From Pseudomonas entomophila (lineage in GTDB: Bacteria > Pseudomonadota > Gammaproteobacteria > Pseudomonadales > Pseudomonadaceae), in NCBI RefSeq assembly GCF_023277925.1, contig NZ_CP063832.1, forward strand, positions 2,620,001-2,684,000: DNA of 64,000 nucleotides. Direction: 5' to 3'. The position numbers and the translations under genes were made by a program. Within the stretch, counting starts at the first letter, position 1, and each line of letters begins with the position of its first letter. A model generated the notes under the pieces. It ran no database searches. It was not told the DNA's origin and saw only the letters and a program-made list of their open reading frames with translations. Below, piece after piece: positions 25,721-37,860 of this stretch.

Positions 25721-26470
25721 ATGTACACGAAAACGACATTTTTCCGACGACTGACGCACCTGCTGACCGGCTCGCTCGCCGCGATGTGCCTGGTGGCACC
25801 CGGCGTTCGCACGCTGGCGGATGCGTTTACCTTGCCTGAACAGCTTATCGGTGTCACCCAGGGGTTTCTTGAATTCACCGTAGAGGATTATCTGGCGACC
25901 ACCCAAACCCAGGGCCGCTACGAGATTCAGGTCAACACCCTCGACCCGCGCCTGCGCATGCCGTTATGCAGCCAACAGCTGGATGCTTCGCTGGAAAGCC
26001 CGACGCCGTTGGGGCGAGTCACGGTCAAGGTGCGTTGCGACGGCACCGCGCCCTGGACGGTATTCGTACCGGCCCAAGTACGCCTGCTGCGCGAGGTCGT
26101 GGTGATGACCCGCCCGCTCAAGCGTGAAAGCGTGATCGACCAGGGCGATGTCGCCCTGCGCGAGCGCGACGTGGGCACCCTGACGCAAGGCTACCTCACC
26201 CAACTGGAACAGGCCGTGGGCATGAAGCTGGTGCGCCCCACCGTGCTCGACCAGGTGCTCACCCAGCAACACATGGAGCAGGCCGACGTGATCAGCAAGG
26301 GCGACCAGGTGGTGATCGTCGCCCGCAGCGGCGGCCTCAGCGTGCGCATGCCCGGCGAAGCCCTGGACAAGGGCGGCATGCAAGCGCAGATCAGGGTGCG
26401 CAACCTGAACTCCAAGCGTGTGGTCAAGGCGCGGGTTACCGGCCCCGGCCAGGTCGAGGTGGCCATGTAG
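25721..26470 (+). CDS. flgA: Flagellar P-ring assembly chaperone FlgA
   Basis: Periplasmic chaperone that helps FlgI form the P ring. From the ATG at 25721 the product has 249 residues: an N-terminal signal/anchor (RRLTHLLTGSLAAMCLVAPG), then the SAF-like domain (VMTRPLKRESVIDQGDVALR, ERDVGTLTQGYL) and a C-terminal beta domain (SKGDQVVIVARSGGLSVRMP, RVRNLNSKRVVKARVTGPGQ). The ribosome site before this ATG is weak; the ATG 21 codons later would leave a poorer signal peptide. Divergent from cheV, upstream of flgM. Confidence 0.92.
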   Translation: MYTKTTFFRRLTHLLTGSLAAMCLVAPGVRTLADAFTLPEQLIGVTQGFLEFTVEDYLATTQTQGRYEIQVNTLDPRLRMPLCSQQLDASLESPTPLGRVTVKVRCDGTAPWTVFVPAQVRLLREVVVMTRPLKRESVIDQGDVALRERDVGTLTQGYLTQLEQAVGMKLVRPTVLDQVLTQQHMEQADVISKGDQVVIVARSGGLSVRMPGEALDKGGMQAQIRVRNLNSKRVVKARVTGPGQVEVAM

Positions 26471-26585
26471 GGGAAAAGGGCGACAGGATGACGACAGAAA
26501 GCTGGCGGTGCGTAGGCACTACCCCTAAACTGTGTCGGAAATCGGGTTACGCAAGCCAACTGACCGGCGGTGATGCATTCCTGCC

Positions 26586-26612
26586 TAAAGTTTCTTTCGG
26601 GTTGGCCGAAAA
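26586..26612 (+). promoter_or_regulatory. FliA (sigma-28) promoter of flgM-flgN
   Basis: TAAAGTTT, an 11-base spacer and GCCGAAAA match the sigma-28 consensus TAAAGTTT-N11-GCCGATAA at all but one position. It lies about 35 bp upstream of the flgM ATG. FliA-dependent expression of flgM is the classical feedback loop of late flagellar genes. Confidence 0.9.
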
Positions 26613-26647
26613 CCAGGCATGCGTCCAAATACCCAGAGGTTCTGATC

Positions 26648-26962
26648 ATGGTCATCGACTTCAGTCGTTTGAATAATTCTCCGTCCGTCACCGGCGGCGT
26701 GCGCGGCAATGCCGCGGCCGGCCAGGCTGACAAAGCCGGCGCTGCAAACGCCGCGCCCAAGCAGGCCAACGCCAGCGGAGAAGCGGTACACCTCAGCCAA
26801 GAGGCACAGCAGTTGCAGAAGATCAGCGACAAGCTGCGCGATCAGCCGGCAGTCAACAGCGCCCGCGTGGCCGAGTTGAAGCAGGCTATCGCCGACGGCA
26901 GCTACAAGGTCGATGCCGGCCGGGTCGCCAGCAAACTGCTCGAATTCGAAGCCCAGCGCTGA
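26648..26962 (+). CDS. flgM: Anti-sigma-28 factor FlgM
   Basis: Binds and inhibits FliA until the hook is complete and FlgM is exported. The 104-residue product (start ATG at 26648) has the disordered, Ala/Gln-rich N-terminal half and the FliA-binding C-terminal helices ([49 protein letters not shown]). Starts further upstream would run through the FliA promoter. flgN follows 47 bp later. Confidence 0.95.
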   Translation: MVIDFSRLNNSPSVTGGVRGNAAAGQADKAGAANAAPKQANASGEAVHLSQEAQQLQKISDKLRDQPAVNSARVAELKQAIADGSYKVDAGRVASKLLEFEAQR

Positions 26963-27009
26963 CCTCCAGGCGCGCTGACTTCAAGGACGCAACAAGCCAA
27001 GAGTTAGCC

Positions 27010-27477
27010 ATGCACGACATCACTCTGCTGCAATTGATCGAAGACGACATCGCCCCCACGCAGGAACTGCTCGACCTTCTACAAAAGGAAGCGGTGGCCC
27101 TGCATGGCCGGGAAATGGGGATGCTGGAACAGATCCTGGCCCGCAAGCAGTCCTTGATCGTGTTGCTTGAGCAGCAGGGCCTGCGGCGCAACCAGCTGCT
27201 CGCCAGCCTCGGCCTCACTGCCGACCGCGCCGGTGTGCAGGCAGTGGCCGCGCAGTCGCCCAATGGCGAGATCATCCTGCAACAGCTCGATGCGCTCACC
27301 CAGTTGATGGATGCCTGCCAGAAGATCAACGAGACCAATGGCCGGATCATCCAGGTACAGCAGTACGCCACGGCCAACCAGATCAGAATCCTCATGGGCG
27401 GCGATTCTCCGTCGCTCTACGACAGCCGTGGCGCCACTTCGCCGATGGACAGGCCCCAGGCGCTTGGCCAGGTGTGA
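27010..27477 (+). CDS. flgN: FlgK/FlgL export chaperone FlgN
   Basis: Cytoplasmic chaperone for the hook-associated proteins FlgK and FlgL encoded at the other end of this cluster. The 155-residue product is almost entirely helical (TLLQLIEDDIAPTQELLDLL, REMGMLEQILARKQSLIVLL), with a Gln/Asp-rich amphipathic C-terminal helix and a variable tail. It is in the flgM transcript, 47 bp downstream, and precedes flgZ. Confidence 0.92.
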   Translation: MHDITLLQLIEDDIAPTQELLDLLQKEAVALHGREMGMLEQILARKQSLIVLLEQQGLRRNQLLASLGLTADRAGVQAVAAQSPNGEIILQQLDALTQLMDACQKINETNGRIIQVQQYATANQIRILMGGDSPSLYDSRGATSPMDRPQALGQV

Positions 27478-27557
27478 TTAGTTCTATCAAGGCACGGAAC
27501 ATACTGGCAAAATGCCGTTACTTGCGTGTGTCGTTTTTGCCTGGAGATTGATAACCC

Positions 27558-28301
27558 GTGTTCAATGAATCCGATGCTCCCCAGCCACCAAAGGTGCTCA
27601 CCACGCCTCTGGAGATTGCGGCCAACCTGCGCCAGCTACTGGAGAGCCACGACCCGCTGATCATCAGCTTCCACGAGCGCAGCCAGCGGTTCCAGAGCTA
27701 CGTGGTGCATGTCGACCGGGACAGCAACGCCCTGGCGCTGGACGAGATGATCCCGCGCGACGGCGAAAAATACATCGAGAACGGCGAACCGTTCCGCGTC
27801 GAAGGCTTCCATGACGGTGTGCGCATCGCCTGGGAATGCAACACACCACTGACCATCAGCGAGATCGACGGTCACCGCTGCTACCGCGGCCCGCTGCCCG
27901 AAGAGGTTACCTACCATCAGCGCCGCAGCGCCTTCCGCGCCGCCCTGAAGCTGTCGCAACTGGTCGACATCATCCTCGACGGCACCCACCTCAAGGGCAA
28001 TGGTGCCTTGCGCGGCAAGCTGCTGGACATCTCCGCCACCGGTTGCAAGCTGCGTTTCGAGGGCAACGTCGAGGACCGCCTGCAACTGGGCCAGGTCTAT
28101 GAGCGCTTCAAGGCCGGCAACCCGCTGGGCCTGACCGACACCATGGTCGAGTTGCGCCACCTGCATTTCGAGGAGCGCATCAATACCACCTTCGCCGGTG
28201 TGCGCTTCCACAACCTCAATGGCCAGGCACAGCGCAAGATCGAGAGTTTCGTGTACCAGCTTCAGCGTGAAGCGCGTCGTTTCGACAAAGACGACTATTG
28301 A
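27558..28301 (+). CDS. flgZ: Flagellar brake protein FlgZ (YcgR family, PilZ domain)
   Basis: Cyclic-di-GMP-responsive brake that slows the flagellar motor. The 247-residue product has an N-terminal YcgR domain (about residues 15-110) and a C-terminal PilZ domain with both nucleotide-binding motifs intact: RSAFR (residues 123-127) and DISATG (157-162). It follows flgN by 80 bp. An intrinsic terminator follows. Its presence links cyclic-di-GMP to the motility genes here. Confidence 0.93.
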   Translation: MFNESDAPQPPKVLTTPLEIAANLRQLLESHDPLIISFHERSQRFQSYVVHVDRDSNALALDEMIPRDGEKYIENGEPFRVEGFHDGVRIAWECNTPLTISEIDGHRCYRGPLPEEVTYHQRRSAFRAALKLSQLVDIILDGTHLKGNGALRGKLLDISATGCKLRFEGNVEDRLQLGQVYERFKAGNPLGLTDTMVELRHLHFEERINTTFAGVRFHNLNGQAQRKIESFVYQLQREARRFDKDDY

Positions 28302-28320
28302 TCGGCCGCTGAATAAAAAA

Positions 28321-28345
28321 ACGCCACCCACCGGGTGGCGTTTTC
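28321..28345 (+). terminator. Intrinsic terminator behind flgZ
   Basis: ACGCCACCC-ACC-GGGTGGCGT followed by TTTC and preceded by an A-run. It closes the flgA/flgM-flgN-flgZ unit. Confidence 0.85.
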
Positions 28346-28362
28346 ATTTGCGTGGGAGATTT

Positions 28363-28449
28363 CTGTAGGAGCGGTTTTAGCCGCGATACAGACAACGCGA
28401 TATCTGGCACCCGCTTCGCGGGTGATCGCGGCTAAAGCCGCCCCTACAG
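28363..28449. repeat. REP pair that supplies the MFS stop codon
   Basis: CTGTAGGAGCGGTTTTAGCC and the inverted arm ending GCCGCCCCTACAG. The right arm overlaps the last codons of the adjacent MFS gene: its CTGTAG is read as Leu-stop. Confidence 0.9.
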
Positions 28450-29763
28450 ATTCACCTCAGGCTTCGTCGCCCCCTTCTCATCCTCTTCGGTATCCTCTGC
28501 AGCCACCGGCGCCTGCATCACGTCCTGCACCGTCTGCTCATCGACCCGTGGATCGAGCGCCGCCGACAACGGCGAACCCGCCGCCGGCATGGCCACGTGG
28601 CCCAATGGTGCATCCTGCACCTGATGCAGCCCGGTAACCGCCTTGGGCCGGATGCGCCAGACCAGCACCAGGGCGAAGAACAGGAAGAAGGCATACAGCA
28701 TCTGCGGCCCCAGCAGCTTCATCAATACACCGGCCGCCAGAGGCCCGATACAGGCCCCCACGCCATAGGTGACCAGCAGCATGGCCGTGAGCGACACCCT
28801 TCGCTCGCTCTCCACATGATCGTTTGAGAAGGCCACTGCCAGCGGATACAGGCAGAATTGCAGCAGCGAAATGACGAAACCGATGGCGAACAACAGCTCC
28901 AGCGGCACGCCTGGCAGGATCGCCAAGGGCGCCGAGGCCAGCGCCAGGCCAATGGCCGCGCCACGGATCAGCACCGCGCGGTCATAACGGTCGGACAGCC
29001 AGCCCAGCGGCCACTGCACGACCAATCCGGCAAAGATGCAGCTCCCCATGAACAAGCCGACCTGCTCGGTGGTCAGCCCCTGGGTGGCTGCATACAACGG
29101 TGCCAGACCGTAGAAAGACCCCACGATCAGGCCCGAGCCAAGTACCGTGGACAGCGATTGCGGCACCCGCTTGATGAAGAACTTCGGTTCCATCGGTGCA
29201 GGGCGTAAAGGTGCCGGGTGGATGCGCCGGGTCATGGCCACCGGCACCAGGCACAGGGCAAAGCACATGGCGACCAGCATCAGCAGTTCCGGCCCCAGCT
29301 GCGGGTGCACCACGAGGATCAGTTGCCCCAGCACCAGCCCCAGATACGAGGCGATCATGTAGCCGCTGAACACCGCGCCGCGATGCTTGGCGTCGGCCTG
29401 CTCGTTGAGCCAGCTCTCGATGACCATGTACTGGCACATCATGCCCAGGCCGACGATCATGCGCAGCCCGACCCAGGCCGGCAGCCAGTTGGTCAGACCA
29501 TGCCCGAGCACCGCCGCGCCGACGATGCCGGCACAGGTGGCATAGGCACGGATATGCCCGACCCGGCCGATCAGCCGGTGCCCCACTTTGCCGCCCACGG
29601 CCAGGCCGAAGTAGTTGGCCGCCATCAGCGCACCCACCCACAGGCTGTCGACATGATCCGCGGCCAGGCGCAGCGCCAGGTAGGTGCTGAGCAGGCCCGA
29701 ACCGATCAGCATCATCAGGGCGGCGAAGTACAGCGACTGAAACGGCTTCCAGATGTTTCGCAT
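28444..29763 (-). CDS. MFS transporter (YcaD-like)
   Basis: Twelve-helix major-facilitator permease of 439 residues, substrate unknown. The N terminus (FQSLYFAALMMLIGSGLLST, LRLAADHVDSLWVGALMAAN) and the loop GGKVGHRLIGRVGHIRAYAT follow the YcaD/UPF0226 subgroup. The hydrophilic C-terminal tail (EDTEEDEKGATKPEVNL) is cytoplasmic. AAGGAG lies 13 bp before the ATG at 29763. It follows the glutamine-synthetase-like gene by about 130 bp. The last two codons and stop are part of a REP element. Confidence 0.85.
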   Translation of the reverse strand: MRNIWKPFQSLYFAALMMLIGSGLLSTYLALRLAADHVDSLWVGALMAANYFGLAVGGKVGHRLIGRVGHIRAYATCAGIVGAAVLGHGLTNWLPAWVGLRMIVGLGMMCQYMVIESWLNEQADAKHRGAVFSGYMIASYLGLVLGQLILVVHPQLGPELLMLVAMCFALCLVPVAMTRRIHPAPLRPAPMEPKFFIKRVPQSLSTVLGSGLIVGSFYGLAPLYAATQGLTTEQVGLFMGSCIFAGLVVQWPLGWLSDRYDRAVLIRGAAIGLALASAPLAILPGVPLELLFAIGFVISLLQFCLYPLAVAFSNDHVESERRVSLTAMLLVTYGVGACIGPLAAGVLMKLLGPQMLYAFFLFFALVLVWRIRPKAVTGLHQVQDAPLGHVAMPAAGSPLSAALDPRVDEQTVQDVMQAPVAAEDTEEDEKGATKPEVNL

Positions 29764-29893
29764 ACGTCCCGTCAAGCTCCTTGATCAGGTGGCGTTGGGT
29801 TGCAGGCAAGCATAAGGGCAAATCCGTTGCGGCGCAGGCCCCCGGCGGCGAAAGTGGCCGCCGAGGGCGCATCCAGAGGGGGTCGTGTCGCGC

Positions 29894-31237
29894 TCAGGCC
29901 TGTGCCGCCAGCACACGCCGCTCCCAGGGCGTGATCTCGTCGAAGAAATCGCTCAGCTCCAGGGTCTTGGTGGCGATGTAGCCTTCGATGAACTCGCGTC
30001 CGAACAGTTCCCGCGCCAGGTCGCTGCGCTTCAGACGTTCCAGCGCCGCATGCAAGGTGCACGGCAGGCTCAGGTGCTCCGGCACCTCGAACTCGCCCTG
30101 GATAGCCGGAGCCGGAGTGATCTGCCGCTCGATGCCATGCAGGCCTGCGGCCAGGCTGGCGGCGATGGCCAGGTAAGGGTTGGCGTCGGCGCCCGGCAAA
30201 CGGTTCTCGACCCGCCGCGCCGCCGGCGAACTGGCCGGGATGCGCAGCCCCGCCGCACGGTTGTCCTCGGACCAGCAGGCATTGTTCGGCGAGGCATAGG
30301 GGTGGCACAGGCGCTGGTACGAATTGACGTTGGGCGCGAACAGTGCGGTGAAGTCGGCCAGGCACGCCTGCAGGCCGCCGATGAAGTGATGGAAGATGTC
30401 GGTCGCCCTGCCCTGCTCGTCGCTGAACACGTTGCGGCCGGTGGCGATGTCCACCAGGCTCTGGTGGATGTGCATCGAGCTGCCGGGGGTATGCGCCAGC
30501 GGCTTGGCCATGCACACCACAGTCAGGCCATGGCGCAGCGCCACTTCCTTGAGCAGGTGCTTGAACAGGAAGGTCTGGTCGGCCAGCAGCAGCGGGTCAC
30601 CGTGCAGCAGGTTGATCTCGAACTGGCTGACCCCCATTTCGTGCATGAACGTGTCGCGCGGCAGGCCCAAGGCCGCCATGCAGCGGTAGACCTCTTTGAA
30701 GAAGGGGCGCAGGCCGTTGTTTGAGCTGACGCTGAAAGCCGAATGGCCCATTTCGCGGCGGCCGTCCTTGCCCAGGGGCGGCTGGAAGGGTTGGCTCGGG
30801 TCGTTGTTCGGCGCGAAGACGAAGAACTCCAGTTCGGTGGCGACCACAGGCGCCAACCCACGCTTGGCATAACGGGCGATTACCGCCTTGAGCTGGCCAC
30901 GGCTGGACAGCCCCGACGGCCTGCCATCGAGCTCCACCGCGTCGCAGATGGCCAGGGCGCGAGGCTCGTCGCTCCAAGGCAGGCGATGAATCTGGCCGGG
31001 ATCCGCCACCAGCGCCAGGTCACCGTCGTCACTGCCGTAGAACCTGGCCGGCGGATAACCGCCCATGATGCACTGCAGCAGCACGCCGCGCGCCATCTGC
31101 AGGCGGCGGCCCTCAAGAAAGCCTTCGGCGGTCATCACCTTGCCGCGCGGAACGCCGTTGAGGTCCGGGGTTACACACTCGATTTCGTCGATGCCCTTCA
31201 GGTGCTCTGCCTGGTTGCGCGGGCCTTCGGTCGTCAT
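29894..31237 (-). CDS. Glutamine synthetase family protein (gamma-glutamyl-amine ligase type)
   Basis: Type III-like glutamine synthetase of 447 residues. Such enzymes in Pseudomonas (PuuA, SpuB and relatives) ligate glutamate to polyamines or other amines with ATP. Seen: ATELEFFVFAPNN (metal and glutamate site), SSMHIHQSLVDIATGRNVFS, and NRLPGADANPYLAIAASLAA (C-terminal metal site). The start ATG at 31237 gives MTTEGPRNQAEHLKGIDEIE; an upstream in-frame start would add 18 unrelated residues. The amine substrate is not deducible. It sits between the MFS gene and bkdR, same strand. Confidence 0.88.
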   Translation of the reverse strand: MTTEGPRNQAEHLKGIDEIECVTPDLNGVPRGKVMTAEGFLEGRRLQMARGVLLQCIMGGYPPARFYGSDDGDLALVADPGQIHRLPWSDEPRALAICDAVELDGRPSGLSSRGQLKAVIARYAKRGLAPVVATELEFFVFAPNNDPSQPFQPPLGKDGRREMGHSAFSVSSNNGLRPFFKEVYRCMAALGLPRDTFMHEMGVSQFEINLLHGDPLLLADQTFLFKHLLKEVALRHGLTVVCMAKPLAHTPGSSMHIHQSLVDIATGRNVFSDEQGRATDIFHHFIGGLQACLADFTALFAPNVNSYQRLCHPYASPNNACWSEDNRAAGLRIPASSPAARRVENRLPGADANPYLAIAASLAAGLHGIERQITPAPAIQGEFEVPEHLSLPCTLHAALERLKRSDLARELFGREFIEGYIATKTLELSDFFDEITPWERRVLAAQA

Positions 31238-31374
31238 GACGCTGTCCTTCTTGTTGTTTTCGCATGCCGGGAATGGCAACGCGCACAACATAGGCCTGGG
31301 GTGTTTAAAATATCAAGCACCCCAATTCCGTGGTGCGCCAGTTGCGGGTAAACCCGCGAAAGGGCCAGCCCAGG

Positions 31375-31863
31375 TTATTGCTCACGCAATGTCATGCCAT
31401 TGGCCGGCAACGGCAATGCGGTCTTGTAGCGCACCTGCTTCAGGGCAAAGCTGGAGCGAATGTTCGCCACCCCCGGCAACCGCGTCAGGTAATCGAGAAA
31501 CCGCTCCAGCGCCTGGATGCTCGGCAGCAACACCCGCAGCAGGTAGTCCGGGTCACCGGTCATCAGGTAACACTCCATCACCTCCGGGCGCTCGGCGATT
31601 TCCTCCTCGAAGCGGTGCAGCGACTGCTCCACCTGCTTCTCCAGGCTGACATGGATGAACACATTCACATCCAACCCCAGCACCTCGGGCGCCAGCAACG
31701 TCACCTGCTGGCGAATCACCCCCAGCTCCTCCATGGCCTTGACCCGGTTGAAACAGGGCGTGGGCGAAAGATTGACCGAACGCGCCAGCTCCGCGTTGGT
31801 GATCCGCGCGTTTTCCTGAAGGCTGTTGAGGATGCCGATATCGGTGCGATCCAGTTTGCGCAT
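31375..31863 (-). CDS. bkdR: Lrp-family activator BkdR of the bkd operon
   Basis: Leucine-responsive-type regulator, 162 residues: an N-terminal helix-turn-helix ([20 protein letters not shown]) and a C-terminal RAM ligand domain ([40 protein letters not shown]). It is divergent from bkdAA, the arrangement known for BkdR in P. putida, where it activates the operon in response to branched-chain amino acids. The 197-bp intergenic region is AT-richer than its surroundings and should hold both promoters and the operator; I could not define single sites. Confidence 0.93.
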   Translation of the reverse strand: MRKLDRTDIGILNSLQENARITNAELARSVNLSPTPCFNRVKAMEELGVIRQQVTLLAPEVLGLDVNVFIHVSLEKQVEQSLHRFEEEIAERPEVMECYLMTGDPDYLLRVLLPSIQALERFLDYLTRLPGVANIRSSFALKQVRYKTALPLPANGMTLREQ

Positions 31864-31982
31864 GAGACAAATTCACCTGGTTTTTGTGTTTGTACGGAAT
31901 GTTTATCTGCGCCACCGAGCAAACGCAACGAACTTGAGAGAAAAATTCTCCTGCCGTCCCCCTATGATGTAAAAGACGCTGA

Positions 31983-33293
<1,311 letters not shown>

Positions 33294-33294
33294 G

Positions 33295-34353
<1,059 letters not shown>

Positions 34354-35622
34354 ATGGGCACGCACGTCATCAAGATGCCGGACATTGGCGAAGGCATCGC
34401 GCAGGTCGAGTTGGTGGAATGGTTCGTCAAGGTTGGCGATATGATCGCCGAGGACCAGGTGGTGGCCGATGTCATGACCGACAAGGCCACCGTGGAAATC
34501 CCTTCGCCGGTCAGCGGCAAGGTGCTGGCCCTGGGCGGCCAGCCAGGTGAAGTGATGGCGGTCGGCAGCGAGTTGATCCGCATCGAGGTCGAAGGCAGCG
34601 GCAACCATATCGACACGCCGCAAGCCAAGCCAGCCGAGCCGGCCCCCGCGCCAGTGAAGGCCGAAACCAAGCCCGAGGCGCGCCTCGAAACGCAGCCACA
34701 GGCAACCGCCAACCACACCGCCGCCCCCATCGTGCCGCGCGAGGCCCACGACAAACCGCTGGCCTCCCCCGCCGTGCGCAAGCGCGCCCTGGATGCCGGC
34801 ATCGAGCTGCGCTATGTGCATGGCAGCGGCCCGGCCGGGCGCATCCTGCACGAAGACCTCGACGCCTTCATCAGCAAGCCGCAAACCAGCGCAGGCCAGG
34901 CGCCAGGCGGTTATGGCAAGCGCACCGACAGCGAACAGGTGCCGGTGATCGGCCTGCGCCGCAAGATCGCCCAGCGCATGCAGGATGCCAAGCGTCGTGT
35001 CGCCCACTTCAGCTACGTCGAGGAAATCGACGTCACCAACCTGGAGGCCCTGCGCCAGCAACTCAACGCCAAGCATGGTGACAGCCGCGGCAAGCTGACC
35101 CTGCTGCCATTCCTGGTCCGCGCGATGGTCGTCGCCCTGCGTGACTTCCCGCAGATCAACGCCACCTACGATGACGAAGCCCAGGTCATCACCCGCCACG
35201 GCGCGGTGCATGTGGGCATCGCCACGCAAGGTGACAACGGCCTGATGGTGCCGGTGCTGCGCCACGCCGAAGCCGGCAACCTGTGGAGCAACGCCAGCGA
35301 GATCGCCCGCGTCGCCCATGCCGCGCGCAACAACAAAGCCACCCGTGAAGAGCTGTCCGGTTCGACCATCACCCTGACCAGCCTCGGCGCACTGGGTGGC
35401 ATCGTCAGCACCCCGGTGGTCAACACCCCGGAAGTGGCGATCGTCGGCGTCAACCGCATGGTCGAACGGCCGGTGGTGATCGACGGCCAGATCGTCGTGC
35501 GCAAGATGATGAACCTGTCCAGCTCGTTCGACCATCGCGTGGTCGACGGCATGGACGCCGCCCTGTTCATCCAGGCCGTGCGCGGCCTGCTGGAACAACC
35601 CGCCTGCCTGTTCGTGGAGTGA
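34354..35622 (+). CDS. bkdB: Branched-chain 2-oxo acid dehydrogenase E2 (lipoamide acyltransferase)
   Basis: Core of the complex. The 422-residue product has one lipoyl domain (residues 3-78, lipoyl-lysine K44 in [12 protein letters not shown]), a Pro/Ala-rich hinge, a peripheral-subunit-binding domain ([20 protein letters not shown]) and the catalytic domain with the active-site [10 protein letters not shown] near the C terminus. It starts directly after the bkdAB stop; lpdV follows within 3 bp. Confidence 0.97.
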   Translation: MGTHVIKMPDIGEGIAQVELVEWFVKVGDMIAEDQVVADVMTDKATVEIPSPVSGKVLALGGQPGEVMAVGSELIRIEVEGSGNHIDTPQAKPAEPAPAPVKAETKPEARLETQPQATANHTAAPIVPREAHDKPLASPAVRKRALDAGIELRYVHGSGPAGRILHEDLDAFISKPQTSAGQAPGGYGKRTDSEQVPVIGLRRKIAQRMQDAKRRVAHFSYVEEIDVTNLEALRQQLNAKHGDSRGKLTLLPFLVRAMVVALRDFPQINATYDDEAQVITRHGAVHVGIATQGDNGLMVPVLRHAEAGNLWSNASEIARVAHAARNNKATREELSGSTITLTSLGALGGIVSTPVVNTPEVAIVGVNRMVERPVVIDGQIVVRKMMNLSSSFDHRVVDGMDAALFIQAVRGLLEQPACLFVE

Positions 35623-35624
35623 TC

Positions 35625-37004
35625 ATGCAACCGATTATCAACACCACCCTGCTGATCATCGGCGGCGGCCCCGGCGGCTACGTGGCCGCCATCCGCGCCG
35701 GGCAACTGGGCATCCCCACCGTGCTGGTCGAAGGCCAGGCGCTGGGCGGCACCTGCCTGAACATCGGCTGCATCCCCTCCAAGGCGCTGATCCATGTGGC
35801 CGAGCAGTTCCACCAGGCCAGCCGCTTCACCGAACCGTCGCCGCTGGGCATCAGCGTGGCGTCGCCGCGCCTGGACATCACCCGCAGCGTCGAGTGGAAG
35901 GACGGCATCGTCGACCGCCTCACCAGCGGCGTCGCCGCCCTGTTGAAGAAACACGGCGTGAAGGTGATCCACGGCTGGGCGAAGGTCCTCGACGGCAAGA
36001 GCGTCGAGGTCGATGGCCAACGCATCCAGTGCGAACACCTGCTGCTGGCGACGGGTTCGAGCAGCGTCGAACTGCCGATGCTACCCATCGGCGGGCCGGT
36101 CATCTCGTCCACCGAGGCCCTGGCGCCAAAGGCATTGCCCGAGCACCTGGTGGTGGTCGGTGGCGGCTACATCGGCCTGGAGCTGGGCATCGCCTACCGC
36201 AAGCTCGGCGCCAAGGTCAGCGTGGTGGAAGCGCGCGAGCGCATCCTGCCGACCTACGACGCCGAACTCACCGCACCGGTGGCGGACTCGATCAAGAAGC
36301 TCGGCATTGCGCTTTACCTGAGGCACAGCGTCGAGGGTTATACCGACGGCTGCCTGCTGGCCAGCGATGGCCAGGGTGGGCAACTGCGCCTGGAAGCTGA
36401 CCAGGTACTGGTGGCCGTGGGCCGCCGCCCGCGCAGCAAAGGTTTCGGCCTGGAAAGCCTCGACCTGAAGATGAACGGCGCCGCCATCGCCATCGACGAA
36501 CGCTGCCAGACCAGCATGCGCAACGTCTGGGCCATCGGCGACGTAGCCGGCGAACCGATGCTGGCGCACCGGGCCATGGCTCAGGGCGAGATGGTCGCCG
36601 AGATCATTGCCGGCAAGGCGCGGCGTTTCGAACCCAGCGCCATCGCCGCCGTGTGCTTCACCGATCCGGAAGTGGTGGTGGTCGGCCAGACCCCGGAGCA
36701 GGCCAGCCAGCAGGGCGTGGACTGCCTCGTCGCGCAATTCCCCTTCGCCGCCAACGGCCGGGCCATGAGCCTGGAGTCGAAAAGCGGTTTCGTGCGTGTG
36801 GTGGCCCGTCGTGACAACCACCTGATCCTGGGTTGGCAGGCTGTGGGCGTGGCAGTTTCGGAGCTGTCCACTGCCTTTGCTCAATCGCTGGAAATGGGCG
36901 CGCGCCTGGAAGACATCGCTGGCACCATCCACGCCCACCCGACCCTGGGCGAAGCCGTGCAGGAGGCCGCGCTGCGGGCCCTCGGCCACGCCCTGCACAT
37001 CTAG
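35625..37004 (+). CDS. lpdV: Branched-chain complex-specific lipoamide dehydrogenase E3 (LPD-Val)
   Basis: FAD flavoprotein that reoxidises the lipoyl group and reduces NAD. The 459-residue protein shows the FAD site [20 protein letters not shown], the redox disulfide [15 protein letters not shown], the NAD site [20 protein letters not shown] and the C-terminal active-site dyad region [18 protein letters not shown]. The ATG at 35625 is used in the family; a GTG two codons earlier is possible. Last gene of the operon, followed by a terminator. Confidence 0.97.
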   Translation: MQPIINTTLLIIGGGPGGYVAAIRAGQLGIPTVLVEGQALGGTCLNIGCIPSKALIHVAEQFHQASRFTEPSPLGISVASPRLDITRSVEWKDGIVDRLTSGVAALLKKHGVKVIHGWAKVLDGKSVEVDGQRIQCEHLLLATGSSSVELPMLPIGGPVISSTEALAPKALPEHLVVVGGGYIGLELGIAYRKLGAKVSVVEARERILPTYDAELTAPVADSIKKLGIALYLRHSVEGYTDGCLLASDGQGGQLRLEADQVLVAVGRRPRSKGFGLESLDLKMNGAAIAIDERCQTSMRNVWAIGDVAGEPMLAHRAMAQGEMVAEIIAGKARRFEPSAIAAVCFTDPEVVVVGQTPEQASQQGVDCLVAQFPFAANGRAMSLESKSGFVRVVARRDNHLILGWQAVGVAVSELSTAFAQSLEMGARLEDIAGTIHAHPTLGEAVQEAALRALGHALHI

Positions 37005-37030
37005 ACACTGAAGCGGCCCTGGCCGATTTG

Positions 37031-37067
37031 GCCCGCCGCGCCGCCAGGCGCCGCGGGCATTTTTTTG
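37031..37067 (+). terminator. Intrinsic terminator behind lpdV
   Basis: A very GC-rich imperfect hairpin (GCCCGCCGCG paired with CGCGGGC, one bulge) followed by ATTTTTTT. It closes the bkd operon. Confidence 0.8.
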
Positions 37068-37252
37068 TTCGGCGCCCCTGCACCACATCAATGTGATTGC
37101 CGCTCGCGGCAATCCTGTGCCCCTGAAAGGCAAGCTTGTTCCCAGTGGCCGACTGGCGGAACAGACCAGGCGGCCTGTTTCACTCACCTGCCCGCACTGG
37201 CACAGCTTTTGCCCCTTTCGTCGCACAGTTTCGAACAATACAAGGAGAAGAG

Positions 37253-37804
37253 ATGCTGATCACTCCAACCGGCCTGGGCTGGCAGCCCGCCCTGCCCCCC
37301 CAGAACCGCACCGGCAGCGACCAGGCGCCAGTCGCCTTCATGCCGTCGCTTCAGGTCGCAGCAACGGGCAACACCCTGGCGCAACAAAACAGCCAAGGTA
37401 GTGCCTCACAACAGAACGCCGAGGACAACCGCAAGGAAGCCTTCGCCAAGCTCATGGTCATGCTGCAGAACCCGGACGTTGCCGCGCGTCAGCAGGCCAG
37501 CGTTGGCAAGCAAGAGGAATCCACCGCTGTCCAGGACTTCCGCGACTACATGGCCAAGTCGCCGGAGGAGAAGATCAAGGAGAAGTTTCTCCAGGAGATG
37601 GGCTTGACGGAGGAAGAGTACAACGCGCTGCCAGCGGAACAGAAGGCGAGGATCGATGAACAGATCGCCCGACGTATCCAGGACAACGTGAAGGAGAAAG
37701 CCGAAGCCAAGCTCGAGCAGCAGGCACTGCGGGCCCAGGTTACGGGCAACCTGAACGGCGAACTGGCCACCATGCCAGTCCACGCGCGGGATGATGAAAG
37801 CTGA
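37253..37804 (+). CDS. Conserved-looking protein of unknown function, helical C terminus
   Basis: 183 residues, good ribosome site (AAGGAGAAGAG before the ATG at 37253). I do not recognise a family. The N-terminal half is low-complexity and Gln/Asn/Pro-rich with no signal peptide; the C-terminal half is charged and helical (FRDYMAKSPEEKIKEKFLQE, MGLTEEEYNALPAEQKARID, KEKAEAKLEQQ). The LTEEEYNALPAEQKARID segment resembles short acidic motifs seen in several uncharacterised pseudomonad proteins. It stands alone between the bkd terminator and the convergent MocR gene. Confidence 0.75.
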   Translation: MLITPTGLGWQPALPPQNRTGSDQAPVAFMPSLQVAATGNTLAQQNSQGSASQQNAEDNRKEAFAKLMVMLQNPDVAARQQASVGKQEESTAVQDFRDYMAKSPEEKIKEKFLQEMGLTEEEYNALPAEQKARIDEQIARRIQDNVKEKAEAKLEQQALRAQVTGNLNGELATMPVHARDDES

Positions 37805-37860
37805 AAACAACCGAACGCTGAGTAACGGATAGTGGCCCGTCAACAGGCGGGCCGCACCGC

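Noticed and set aside
29772..30515. 247-codon minus-strand frame overlapping the 3' end of the glutamine-synthetase-like gene
   Set aside because: Out-of-frame shadow; the real frame contains the catalytic motifs of the ligase.
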